A stretch of 47,028 nt of DNA from a virus, in IMG/VR virus record IMGVR_UViG_3300029811_000150, positions 1-47,028 of that record. One strand, written 5' to 3'. The stretch's first letter is position 1, and the number at the start of each line of letters is the position of its first letter. Positions 6,773 through 14,619 of the stretch are shown piece after piece. The position numbers and the translations under genes were made by a program. The notes under the pieces are model-generated. The model had not been told where the DNA came from and made no database searches. It was given only the letters and a program-made list of their open reading frames with translations.

Positions 6773-7332
6773 ATGAAAAAGTTTATCATAGTATTTCTGT
6801 TATTGTTTCCGGTTTCTGCCCTTGCCGACATTACTACATTTCAGAATTTTGGGAATCTGAAACTTACTATTCCCTCGCCATCTATAAATCCGGCAGATGC
6901 TGAAGCAACTTATATGCTTGCTACTGGTGTTATACCTGATGACGGCACGGTTACTGGTAATCTATATGATGCTAACGATAACCTTGTAGCCTGTAAGCGG
7001 GTATATAGCTTCTCAGGAGGGAATAAGGACATTCCCTTTAATGATTTAACAGTGGGGCAACAAGGCTATTTGTCTGGGCAAACGCCGGAGAGTAAGTGGG
7101 ATATAGCGGAAATAAAGCTATGGTTAGTCGATAGGCAGGTAAAAGACGAGGTGGGAAATGTAAGTGTGGATGATCCTTACTATTTTTCTGATAAGGACAC
7201 CAAAGAAACACTGCTTGGCAAAATAGAGAAGGTTTCTGCGATAGAGCCGAAGAAACGAAACAATATCTTTACATAGCCTTTGGCTGTTTGGTGATAGTTG
7301 TATGGGCTTTATTCATGTTGCTTTCGGGGTAA
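6773..7332 (+). pseudogene. Exported protein, reading frame broken before a C-terminal membrane anchor
   Basis: ATG at 6773 opens a frame with a signal peptide (MKKFIIVFLLLFPVSALA before DITTF) and stops at 7276 after about 167 residues. In the -1 frame across about 7240-7330 there is YIAFGCLVIVVWALFMLLSG, a clean transmembrane helix preceded by EETKQYL and ended by TAA at 7330-7332. That frame has no start codon of its own nearby. The natural product is therefore probably one protein with signal peptide, beta-rich domain and C-terminal anchor. It is interrupted by a one-base sequencing error or mutation near GAAGAAACGAAAC, or joined by frameshifting. Family unknown. Confidence 0.55.
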
Positions 7333-7338
7333 AAACTA

Positions 7339-7728
7339 ATGTTTAATTTATTCAATTGGTTCAAAAAGAAGTGGAAAAGTCAAAGTGTCTGTGCTTTCAA
7401 CCCTCGACCTGAATGCTTACAAGTTATTGAGGATAAGCCCTGCATACCTGGTGAATATGAATGCTATCAGAAGAGCAGAGATGCTTCTAAATGTCTTAAA
7501 GAACACGGTTATGATGCTTATGCAGTCTGTGGACCTGTTAAAGGACTAATAAAACATCATTGTTGGGTTGAGATAAAGCATGAAGGAGAAATCTACTGGT
7601 ATGATCCGACATGGATAAACAGGAACATTAAGTATGGATGCTGGCCAAAATCTTGTTGGTCTGATAGAACAGTGTTTAAACCTTATAATACTGGAAAAAT
7701 AAAGTATTCTGTAAAAGAGAGTAAATAG
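7339..7728 (+). CDS. Transglutaminase-like cysteine protein (putative)
   Basis: This 129-residue protein carries a pattern like the transglutaminase/cysteine-protease superfamily. A Cys in GEYECYQKSRDASKCLKEHGY sits before a helix, followed by AYAVCGPV, then HHCWVEIKHEG (His) and IYWYDPTW (Asp). These supply a plausible Cys-His-Asp triad in the usual order. No signal peptide is visible, though basic residues follow MFNLFNWFKKK. GGGG lies upstream of ATG. It might act on peptidoglycan peptides or on neighbouring exported proteins. It is Cys- and Trp-rich. The family call is from motif order only. Confidence 0.5.
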   Translation: MFNLFNWFKKKWKSQSVCAFNPRPECLQVIEDKPCIPGEYECYQKSRDASKCLKEHGYDAYAVCGPVKGLIKHHCWVEIKHEGEIYWYDPTWINRNIKYGCWPKSCWSDRTVFKPYNTGKIKYSVKESK

Positions 7729-7730
7729 TT

Positions 7731-8216
7731 ATGTTTAGTTGGAAAAGTAAAAGAAGATTAAAAATGTTAAGTAAATTAAGTGTAATCTTTTTAGTTTTAT
7801 TTTTGGTTTTCTCTATACCAGCTTTTAGCCAGGAGTGGCATACGACCAACCAGATTACAGTAATTTGGGATGCCTCGACTGAGTTGGAGGGAGGACTTGT
7901 CATATCTGAGACTGACATTATTGAATATCGAGTGTATCTCTCTAATGCTATAACAGACCCGGATAAAACGAATCCAGTAGAGATTGATATTACAGGAGAT
8001 ACTTCTTATACAATTACCCTGGTAAATGAAGGACAATACTTTGTTGGCTTGCAGACAATTCGTACAATCTTAGTAGGTCCTAATGATGAGACTATTATAG
8101 AAGAGTCTTATATTGGTTGGTCAGATGATCCGGCTATTGTCCGGGATGGAGTTACTTTTGGAATCAGACACTTCCTACCGCCGATGGTTCCAGTTGGATT
8201 GAGACCTGGGACGTAA
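7731..8216 (+). CDS. Exported fibronectin III-like protein
   Basis: It begins 2 nt after the previous stop. A signal peptide is formed by MLSKLSVIFLVLFLVFSIPAFS before QEWHTT. Translation may begin at 7731, giving a basic MFSWKSKRRLK extension, or at ATG 7764. The mature 120 or so residues look like one fibronectin type III-type beta sandwich (ITVIWDAST, IEYRVYLSN, TSYTITLVNEGQYFVGLQTI). FnIII-like domains in phages usually mediate weak surface binding. It is the fourth signal-peptide gene of the cluster and carries no cysteine in the mature part. Confidence 0.65.
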   Translation: MFSWKSKRRLKMLSKLSVIFLVLFLVFSIPAFSQEWHTTNQITVIWDASTELEGGLVISETDIIEYRVYLSNAITDPDKTNPVEIDITGDTSYTITLVNEGQYFVGLQTIRTILVGPNDETIIEESYIGWSDDPAIVRDGVTFGIRHFLPPMVPVGLRPGT

Positions 8217-8229
8217 AAGGAGAAGTAAT

Positions 8230-8634
8230 ATGAAAAAGGTTTTTGCAGTTGCATTAGTCGTTGGATTTTTCTGGGCTTTACCTCTATTCGCAGATGGTAG
8301 ATGTCCACTTACAGGGAATGAATATTTTCTGGATATAGAGGATACTCGCTATGAGCTGTCTGGCTTTGACTGCGTCTTTGGGCCGGGTTGTTCAGCGGAT
8401 TGTGATCTTTGGTATGGAGACTTTGAAGTTGGTCCTTTGTATCATGTGGTTCTTCCCTTTAGTTGTTCACATGAGACTGCTACAATTGCAGGTCTTCCTT
8501 GTGCTTTAAACTTGAATGGAGATTTAGAGTGTTTGGCGGTTGATACATCTGATTATCACTGTGTAGAACTTGGAGATAAGACTTGGTGTTTTCCTTGCGA
8601 GCCAGAAATATTTCTCTTCTGGAAAGTGGATTGA
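8230..8634 (+). CDS. Exported cysteine-rich protein
   Basis: ATG at 8230 follows AGGAGAAGTAAT. A signal peptide (MKKVFAVALVVGFFWALPLFA) precedes DGRCPLTG. The mature 113 or so residues contain ten cysteines (for example DCVFGPGCSADCD, FSCSHE, WCFPCEPE), an even number suited to disulfides in the periplasm or outside. No family is recognised. It ends the exported group; the next gene encodes a cytoplasmic receiver domain 13 nt away. The Cys density would make little sense in the cytoplasm, which supports real export. Confidence 0.68.
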   Translation: MKKVFAVALVVGFFWALPLFADGRCPLTGNEYFLDIEDTRYELSGFDCVFGPGCSADCDLWYGDFEVGPLYHVVLPFSCSHETATIAGLPCALNLNGDLECLAVDTSDYHCVELGDKTWCFPCEPEIFLFWKVD

Positions 8635-8647
8635 AAAGACAAGTGTC

Positions 8648-9085
8648 ATGCCCGAAAAGTTCACTATCTTCGTCCTTGATGATGATAAACCTTTTTGTGA
8701 ATTACTCTCGGCTGTAGTTAAGCGGCGCTTTTTTGTTTCTGAGTTGGAAGACTATGAGATAGAGCTAAAAACTTATTATGATATGGAGAATATTGCTGGG
8801 GCAGTAACCTGGATTAAGGAAAACAAGCCTGACCTGGTTTTGTTGGATTATATGCTGGGCACTGAATTGAGTGCTTGTCTAAGTTCTCTGGATGTATTAA
8901 AAGAAATCATTCCCTATTGTTCTAATATTAAGATGATGACGGGATTGCTGGGTGAGGATATACGTGTAAGACTGATAAAAGAAGGGCTGGACAAGATGCA
9001 TATAAAGGTAATTCAAAAACCATTCGGTATTGATGTTTTGTCGCAGATGTTAAAAGATGCTCTCGGAATAGAAAAAAATGTCTAA
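8648..9085 (+). CDS. Stand-alone response-regulator receiver (CheY-like) protein
   Basis: This 145-residue protein is a single REC domain. It has the acidic cluster D11-D13 in FVLDDDKPF, the phospho-acceptor D67 in PDLVLLDYMLG, T98 in MMTGLLGE and K124-P125 in IQKPFG, so every key phosphotransfer residue is present. There is no output domain. ATG at 8648 is chosen because the domain starts there; its ribosome binding site is weak. It lies in the late operon between an exported Cys-rich protein and coiled-coil/membrane proteins, and overlaps the next gene by 8 nt. It may intercept host phosphorelay or chemotaxis signals. No kinase partner lies in the phage part. Confidence 0.8.
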   Translation: MPEKFTIFVLDDDKPFCELLSAVVKRRFFVSELEDYEIELKTYYDMENIAGAVTWIKENKPDLVLLDYMLGTELSACLSSLDVLKEIIPYCSNIKMMTGLLGEDIRVRLIKEGLDKMHIKVIQKPFGIDVLSQMLKDALGIEKNV

Positions 9086-9272
9086 TTCATCTGAGATACT
9101 TTTGAAGCTTAGAATTGCACAGTTGGAAGGAAAATTACTTCTTTACGAGTCTTTGACCTCAGAGATATCAAAAATGGAATCTATTCAGCAAGTAGCTTCT
9201 GATGCTAAATCTCAAATGAAAGAAATACTTGATATTTGGAACGAATATAGAATTTCGGATACCGCAACGTGA
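9078..9272 (+). CDS. Small coiled-coil protein
   Basis: The 64-residue product is almost wholly helical, with heptad-like leucines (LLKLRIAQLEGKLLLYESL) and no membrane segment. It overlaps the REC gene at its start, and its TGA overlaps the GTG of the next gene (GTGA). The N-terminal LRIAQLEGKLLLYE resembles LRIGKLEAMLELYM of the following protein, so the two are probably diverged tandem duplicates, this one lacking the C-terminal anchor. It may pair with its neighbour through the coiled coil. Confidence 0.6.
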   Translation: MSNSSEILLKLRIAQLEGKLLLYESLTSEISKMESIQQVASDAKSQMKEILDIWNEYRISDTAT

Positions 9273-9679
9273 ATGAATCAGATTCTATCTTACGCATTGG
9301 GAAGCTGGAGGCTATGCTTGAACTATATATGCCGATGCTCAAAGAGTGTCAGGGAATTTCCTCTGCTGTTGATGATATTGGTATAATCCAGACAGAGTTG
9401 CGGGCTTTACGGGATTCACGGATAGAGATGAAAGGAGAATTGACTAATTTGTTAAAAAGTCAAGATAAGATATACAAGGAAACTGCTAAAATATTACAGA
9501 ATAGAGAGGATTTAATAGGAAAAGAAGTAACGGGTGTTTTAAAAGGATTTGAAGCTAGATTGGGCAAAACTGAAGTGACAATTGATTCTTTTAAGTTGAA
9601 AGGTTGGGAGACATTGTCAGGAATTATACCCTGGGTAATAGCTACATTTGCAACTGTATATGCTTTTTTCAAGGAATAG
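9269..9679 (+). CDS. Coiled-coil protein with C-terminal membrane anchor (XhlA-like)
   Basis: A GTG start at 9269 overlaps the previous stop. The 136 residues comprise a long coiled coil (about 1-105) and one C-terminal hydrophobic helix (LSGIIPWVIATFATVYAFF) ending in KE. This architecture matches XhlA-type holin-associated proteins and similar phage lysis or anchoring proteins. There is no strict sequence signature, so the lysis role is inferred from architecture. The N-terminus resembles the product of 9078-9272. It lies just before the portal gene. Confidence 0.5.
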   Translation: MNESDSILRIGKLEAMLELYMPMLKECQGISSAVDDIGIIQTELRALRDSRIEMKGELTNLLKSQDKIYKETAKILQNREDLIGKEVTGVLKGFEARLGKTEVTIDSFKLKGWETLSGIIPWVIATFATVYAFFKE

Positions 9680-9681
9680 AT

Positions 9682-11505
9682 ATGAATATAACAGAACAAC
9701 CTACAATAACTCCTGCGGGAGGAAAAGACTTAAAGAGTAAGGATTATAATCTCCTGCAGAAGTTGCAGAAGTGGGTTGCAGATGCAGAGAATTCTACTCC
9801 AGAATCTACTTGGAGAGAAGTAGCGCAGGAAGATTATGCTTTCTATGCTGGAAAACAGGATACAGATGATGTTATTGATTCACTGGAAGCTCAGAGTAGA
9901 CCAACTACTACTTTCAATGAGATAAAGCCGAAGATAGATAAGTTGGTGGGTCTGGCTGATCAAGTAAGGAGAGTTCCTGTTGCTCTTCCAGTGAGTAGAG
10001 AAGATGAAGCTATAGCGGAGCTTACTAATGGAACTTTCAAGCATTTTCGATATAGTCAAAGCATTAGTGACAAGGAGATGGAGTGCTTTGAACATACTGC
10101 AAAGAGCGGGAGGTCCTTTCTCTATTTTCATATAGATAAGGCAAATCCTTTTGTACCAGAAATAAAGGTAATGAGGCTTGCTGGTAGAGATGTCTTGGTA
10201 GATCCTGATTTTGTTGGCTATGATATAAATGAAGCAAGATATGTTGCTATAAATAGGTGGTTTAAAGAAGAAGATATTTTAGTTCACTGGCCAGAGTTTG
10301 AGGCTTCTGATGTAAGAATGATGGAGACAAGTACATCTACTTACACTCCTAGTTATTTTGATGAAGTAAAAGAGTTATATAGGCTTATAGAAGTTTATTT
10401 TAAAGTGCCTGAAAGAGTAGTTTGGTTCTTTAATCCCTTGACTAATAAACATGAACATCTTTCTAGGGTAGAATGGAGGGAGTTTAAGAAAGCAGTAGAA
10501 GATGGAATAACACTTCCTGATGGAAGGACTTTGAATAAAGTTCCTGAGGCTGTAGAATCTGTCAAGAATGTTATTCACTATGCTATATTCTCTGGGGGAG
10601 TTCTCCTGGAGAGTGGGAAATCTCCATACAACTATGAGGGTTATCCTATAGTTCTCTATGGTGCATATAAGAATGAAGATGAGAATAGATGGTTTGGTGC
10701 TACTACTATGATGAAGGATCCTCAAGTATCCTTGAATACAATGAGGAGGCAATTGTCGCACCTACTTCAGACTTCTCCTAAGGGAATCTTAATGCATGAA
10801 GTAGGAGCTATTCTTAATATAGATGAATATGATACAAGGTCAGCTGAACCTAACTTTAGGATGGAATTTGCTAGAGATTCTCTAGCCAGGGCTAAGTTCA
10901 GCGATCAGCCACAGATAAGTAATATCTATAGTATCTTGGATGGAACATTCCAGCAGAGTATGAAGGATGTTAGTGGGATTCAAGATCCACTAATGGGGAA
11001 GCAGACTTCTTCAAGGGAACCTGGAGTCACTGCAAGATTAAGGCTAGAGTCTAATATTGCTGTTCTTTATATATTACTTAAAAATTTCAGAATGAGTCGA
11101 ATTCAAGGGGGAAAGATATTGCTGTCCCTCATTCAGCAGTATGTTAAAACTCCTAGAGTGATTAGAATCGAGGGAGAAAAGGGACAACAGTTACTTGACA
11201 TAAATACTCAGTTTAATCCTCAAGCAGAAGGATTCAATGATCTAAGTGCAGGAAAGTTTGATCTCCAGATTGATGAGGCTGCTGAGAATGCAACGATGAG
11301 GAGAGAGATTGCTCAGATGCTTATGGATCTTAACCATAATAACCCAGACTCTATTCCACCTGATATTATAATGGAATATATTGACCTTCCGCTTACTGCG
11401 AAGACAAGAGTTAAGGAATATAATGAGGCAAGGCTGGAGAGAGAATATGAATTGAGGATGATGGAGATAGAGGCTAAGACGAAAGGAAAGGAGGAAAAGA
11501 AATAA
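9682..11505 (+). CDS. Portal protein (P22-like)
   Basis: It is the dodecameric ring at the head vertex through which DNA is packaged and ejected. The 607 residues start at ATG 9682, 2 nt after the previous stop. The typical portal order is visible: an N-terminal helical wing (ESTWREVAQEDYAFYAGKQ), a central beta region, and a stem/crown with LDGTFQQSMKDVSGIQDPLMGKQ and TARLRLESNIAVL. The helical C-terminus ends in a Glu/Lys-rich tail that would face the head interior. Position upstream of scaffold and capsid genes, length and motif order support the call. Its TAA overlaps the next ATG. Confidence 0.88.
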   Translation: MNITEQPTITPAGGKDLKSKDYNLLQKLQKWVADAENSTPESTWREVAQEDYAFYAGKQDTDDVIDSLEAQSRPTTTFNEIKPKIDKLVGLADQVRRVPVALPVSREDEAIAELTNGTFKHFRYSQSISDKEMECFEHTAKSGRSFLYFHIDKANPFVPEIKVMRLAGRDVLVDPDFVGYDINEARYVAINRWFKEEDILVHWPEFEASDVRMMETSTSTYTPSYFDEVKELYRLIEVYFKVPERVVWFFNPLTNKHEHLSRVEWREFKKAVEDGITLPDGRTLNKVPEAVESVKNVIHYAIFSGGVLLESGKSPYNYEGYPIVLYGAYKNEDENRWFGATTMMKDPQVSLNTMRRQLSHLLQTSPKGILMHEVGAILNIDEYDTRSAEPNFRMEFARDSLARAKFSDQPQISNIYSILDGTFQQSMKDVSGIQDPLMGKQTSSREPGVTARLRLESNIAVLYILLKNFRMSRIQGGKILLSLIQQYVKTPRVIRIEGEKGQQLLDINTQFNPQAEGFNDLSAGKFDLQIDEAAENATMRREIAQMLMDLNHNNPDSIPPDIIMEYIDLPLTAKTRVKEYNEARLEREYELRMMEIEAKTKGKEEKK

Positions 11506-11660
11506 TGGCTAATTCTGCAATATATAAAGATTTCTTTGATCTTGAAGGGATTCAAGCAGAACCAGAAGAGGCACAATTAACTCTTTCTGAATTGCAAAGA
11601 GTTGTTATGGAACTTTCAAGAAGAGTAGCAAAGCTAGAGCGTCTTCATGCAAAGTTCTAG
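11505..11660 (+). CDS. Small helical protein between portal and scaffold
   Basis: The ATG at 11505 overlaps the portal stop (TAATG), with GGAGG upstream inside the portal gene. The 51-residue product is acidic in the middle (LEGIQAEPEEAQ), then a basic leucine-rich helix (LSELQRVVMELSRRVAKLERL). It is probably a short coiled-coil head-assembly accessory. No family is recognised. Confidence 0.65.
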   Translation: MANSAIYKDFFDLEGIQAEPEEAQLTLSELQRVVMELSRRVAKLERLHAKF

Positions 11661-11684
11661 CTAATTTAATATAGGAGAAGTAAC

Positions 11685-12488
11685 ATGCCAAAAGAAATAG
11701 TTTTACAGCCGCAGGGAGATGAAGGCTCCAAAGGTCCTGAGGGCGAGGCCCAGGTAACTGAGCTTGAAGGTGGTAAAGGAGAAGGTTCGGAAACTGAAGA
11801 AGAGATAGCAGCCGCTGCTGAGGCAGCAAAGAAGAAGGAAGAAGACGATGCTGCTGCTGCAGCCAAGCCTCTAACTGATGCAGAGTTATTGGCTAGCCAG
11901 GTTTCCGAAAATCAAGAACTGCGAACTCTTTTAAGGGATGGGAAGAGGAGTATGGATGCCTTGACAGAACGGGTGACTAACTCTGAAGCAGCTTTGGAAA
12001 AGGCTGGCCTCGTCACTGAGGAAGAGAAGCAAGCAGTAGCTGATCAGCAAGCTACACATGATGCACGGCAGAGGGAATTAGAGACTATCTTGGAGATGAC
12101 TCGACTTAGTTCGAAGTATGAGGATGTTGATTCTGTGGTGTCCCAAGGGAACTTTGACGCAGCTATAGATGTAATGGCTGCTGAGCATGCCAAGAAGAAT
12201 GGTGTCTCTATAAACGAGGCTGTAGTAGCTGTTGAAGGCTGGGTATGGTCGCTAACAAATCCTTATCGCTTTATGTACGAAAGGATAAAGGAAATACATC
12301 CAAGTTTTAAAGGCAAGGAACAAGCTCCTGCTAAGGCTCCTGGGAGTGTCCAGGATGTGCATGGTGGAGTTGGTAGTGGCGATTTGACTGGATGGACTGG
12401 AGCAAAGATTGATGGTCTTCCTGAAGATGAACTTGCTAGTGTGCCAAAGGATGTATATGCGAAATACCTTCGAAATGAACTTAAGTAG
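11685..12488 (+). CDS. Scaffolding protein (putative)
   Basis: The 267-residue product is strongly acidic and alanine-rich at the N-terminus (EGGKGEGSETEEEIAAAAEA, then KKKEEDDAAAAAK). It has a helical coiled-coil middle and a C-terminal segment with Trp and a basic KDVYAKYLRNELK tail. Low-complexity charged helices directly upstream of the major capsid gene are typical of phage scaffolds, whose C-terminus binds capsid protein. GGAGAAG lies upstream of the ATG. Assignment is by composition and position, since scaffold sequences are poorly conserved. Confidence 0.75.
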   Translation: MPKEIVLQPQGDEGSKGPEGEAQVTELEGGKGEGSETEEEIAAAAEAAKKKEEDDAAAAAKPLTDAELLASQVSENQELRTLLRDGKRSMDALTERVTNSEAALEKAGLVTEEEKQAVADQQATHDARQRELETILEMTRLSSKYEDVDSVVSQGNFDAAIDVMAAEHAKKNGVSINEAVVAVEGWVWSLTNPYRFMYERIKEIHPSFKGKEQAPAKAPGSVQDVHGGVGSGDLTGWTGAKIDGLPEDELASVPKDVYAKYLRNELK

Positions 12489-12499
12489 GAGGAACAGAT

Positions 12500-13558
12500 A
12501 TGGCTGAAACCATTTTTCTTACAAATGATGCTCTAACCAGGAAGAAGTGGGCGAGGGAGTTATTCTCCATTATCCTTCCTGCGACGGAGATAAACTCTCT
12601 TGTCGGCAAAGGACCGGATAGTATTATACAGATGCGGTCGGAGCTGGGCAAGGGCGAAGGGGACGAGTTGACTTTTGGTATTCGTCTTCCCTTAGAAGGT
12701 GAAGGAATTGTTGGAAGGAATACTGTAGAAGGAAATGAAGAAGAGTTAATCTTTAAGGACTTCAAGGCTAGCATCGAAGAGCTCAATCATGCAGTGTCCA
12801 CTGGTGGAAGGATGGAGCAGCAGAGGGTGCCTTATAACCTGATGCAAGAAGGAAAGGATGGCTTGCAGTATTGGTGGGCAGAGAAGCTTTCTGATATGGC
12901 ATTGGCTCACCTTTGTGGGGATACCACTTATAAGGTAGCAGGTGTTACCTTTGCTCAAGATCCTGTTGATCCTGATGGTGAGCACTGGCTCAAGGTCAAC
13001 GATGTTGCTGAGGCAAGCCAGACGAGTGCAGACCTTATTGACTTGACTTTTTTGGATAGGATGAAGCAGCAAGCAGAAGTACCGGATGCCTCCAAGAATT
13101 GCTACAAGGTGAGGCCGTTGCTTTTGAAGGGAAAGAAGTATTATAGGGTCATCCTTCATAACTATGTCTTTGATCGACTGAGACAGAACACGAATGTTGG
13201 TCAGTGGGGCGACCTTCTAAGGTCTGCTAATAAGTTGGCTTTGCCGGATGTCGAGATTGAGTATAATGGCTTGCTGGTTGGTAAGAGTGAGCGGATTCGC
13301 CAGATGGTGGAAGATACCACTGATGCACGAGCAGGAGTGTTTAGGAATCTCTTGTTAGGTTGCCAGGCAGCTGTTATGGCTTGGGGCGGTGCAGGGGAAA
13401 GTAAGTCCACGACTATGGCCTTTGTTCCCTATGAGACTGATGCCAAGCGCTTCGTGAACATTCGAGGCGGTGGGATTCTTGGAATGAAAACTGTTCGTTT
13501 TCAAAGTCGTGACTTTGGCAGGATTGTTGGAAGCAGCTGGGGAGCACCTATAACCTAA
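12500..13558 (+). CDS. Major capsid protein, N4-gp56 / P22-like family
   Basis: The 352 residues carry the family pattern of N4-gp56-type capsid proteins: an N-terminal KKWARELFSIILPATEINSLVG, then GDELTFGIRLPLEGEGI, ELNHAVSTGGRMEQQRVPYNL, LQYWWAEKLSDMA, and the C-terminal GILGMKTVRFQSRDFGRIV. These proteins form the HK97-fold shell. GGAGGAAC lies just upstream of ATG. It follows the scaffold by 11 nt and precedes two smaller head proteins. GC content and codon use look slightly higher than in surrounding genes, as is common for highly expressed capsid genes. Confidence 0.9.
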   Translation: MAETIFLTNDALTRKKWARELFSIILPATEINSLVGKGPDSIIQMRSELGKGEGDELTFGIRLPLEGEGIVGRNTVEGNEEELIFKDFKASIEELNHAVSTGGRMEQQRVPYNLMQEGKDGLQYWWAEKLSDMALAHLCGDTTYKVAGVTFAQDPVDPDGEHWLKVNDVAEASQTSADLIDLTFLDRMKQQAEVPDASKNCYKVRPLLLKGKKYYRVILHNYVFDRLRQNTNVGQWGDLLRSANKLALPDVEIEYNGLLVGKSERIRQMVEDTTDARAGVFRNLLLGCQAAVMAWGGAGESKSTTMAFVPYETDAKRFVNIRGGGILGMKTVRFQSRDFGRIVGSSWGAPIT

Positions 13559-13570
13559 GGAGGAGTCAAG

Positions 13571-13972
13571 ATGCCTGACTTATATACGCATGCATTCTCT
13601 GACAACACTCGTCTGGCTAAGGGCAAGACGATGATTGCTCCTGCAGATGGTACTTGGAATCTTGTTCCTATACCGAGATTTACTTTTGTAAAGACGGTGT
13701 GGTTATTGATTACAGGTGTTTATGTAGGAGGAGCTCCTGTTGTTACTATAGGCTTCATTGGTAACGGCGAGGTTGCTGATGTGGATGCATTTATGACTAA
13801 CGTGGAAACAGACCCAACTTTTGTTGGCATGAAGAATTCTCTTCATGGTTCAGCATTGTGGGCTGATGGTAAGTACTTTGATGCCGCAGGTGGTGCTATT
13901 ACATTGACCACTACGAAGGGAACCACAGCAGGTAATCTTATTGCTTTTGTAGATTATGCTGTTGTATGTTAG
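13571..13972 (+). CDS. Head protein, possibly capsid decoration
   Basis: The 133-residue product is beta-rich and Gly/Ala/Thr-rich (WLLITGVYVGGAPVVTIGFIG, GGAITLTTTKGTTAGNL) with no charge clusters, as in phage decoration or minor head proteins. It follows the capsid gene by 12 nt with AGGAGG upstream. No family can be named. The next protein has similar composition and size, so the two may be sibling surface proteins. Confidence 0.55.
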   Translation: MPDLYTHAFSDNTRLAKGKTMIAPADGTWNLVPIPRFTFVKTVWLLITGVYVGGAPVVTIGFIGNGEVADVDAFMTNVETDPTFVGMKNSLHGSALWADGKYFDAAGGAITLTTTKGTTAGNLIAFVDYAVVC

Positions 13973-13987
13973 AAAGGAGGTTACGAT

Positions 13988-14533
13988 ATGGCTGTTAATG
14001 ATCTAAGACGAACTGATCTAAGGACCAATGTCAGGATAAATCCTTTTTGGATAGTATCTGCAGAGTTTGGTGCAGTGGATACAGATGATGAAGCTGTTTT
14101 ATTTGGCTTTCCTCTAGTGGGAGGAGACTATTTCATTCATGAGATGTTAGTCGATGTGTCTGTTGCATTTGATGATGCTGATGGAATTACCGGCATTGGA
14201 TATGGCCTTTTGGCTGCAGCTGGTACTATTGCCAGTGGCGATTCTGATAACTATATGGCATCCGGAGAGATTACTGCTAATGCAATTCAAAAGTATCTGG
14301 GTGGCTTAATAACACATGCTAATGCATCAGGAAATGTAACTGGTACAGATTGGGCAGAGGGTAAGTTTGCTATGGACAGTGATGGTTCAGGCAGCACTGA
14401 CTTAGCTGGCTTACGTGATCAGCTTATTGTTGGAGCTGACTACGATACCATGCCCATAGTATATGCAACAGTTAAGACTGGACAGACAGTTGGTAAGGCC
14501 AGGCTTCATATGATGGTTAGTAGGCTACAATAA
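13988..14533 (+). CDS. Structural protein of the head region, hypothetical
   Basis: The 181-residue product opens MAVNDLRRTDLRTNVRINPFW and has beta-strand and Gly/Asp-rich segments (GIGYGLLAAAGTIASGDSDN, DSDGSGSTDLAGL), typical of virion surface proteins. AAAGGAGG lies 9 nt upstream. It is followed by a hairpin that includes a dispersed palindrome, separating the head genes from the adaptor and tail genes. Family unknown; a structural role is inferred from context. Confidence 0.55.
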   Translation: MAVNDLRRTDLRTNVRINPFWIVSAEFGAVDTDDEAVLFGFPLVGGDYFIHEMLVDVSVAFDDADGITGIGYGLLAAAGTIASGDSDNYMASGEITANAIQKYLGGLITHANASGNVTGTDWAEGKFAMDSDGSGSTDLAGLRDQLIVGADYDTMPIVYATVKTGQTVGKARLHMMVSRLQ

Positions 14534-14545
14534 CTGATTAAAAAG

Positions 14546-14586
14546 GGATCAAGAAAAAAGAGTCAATAATTGACCTTTCTTGATCC
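14546..14586 (+). terminator. Long hairpin containing palindrome copy 5
   Basis: GGATCAAGAAA (14546-14556) pairs perfectly with TTTCTTGATCC (14576-14586). Inside is the palindrome AGTCAAtaaTTGACC (14560-14581). It is followed by TTTCATT rather than a long U-run. It could attenuate transcription between head and tail genes. Confidence 0.55.
14560..14581 (+). repeat. Dispersed palindrome copy 5
   Basis: GAGTCAAtaaTTGACCTTTCTT. Here the dispersed palindrome forms the head of a longer stem, so the element can be part of an RNA hairpin. Confidence 0.85.
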
Positions 14587-14619
14587 TTTCATTAAACAGT
14601 TAGATTAGTGAGAGGGAAT

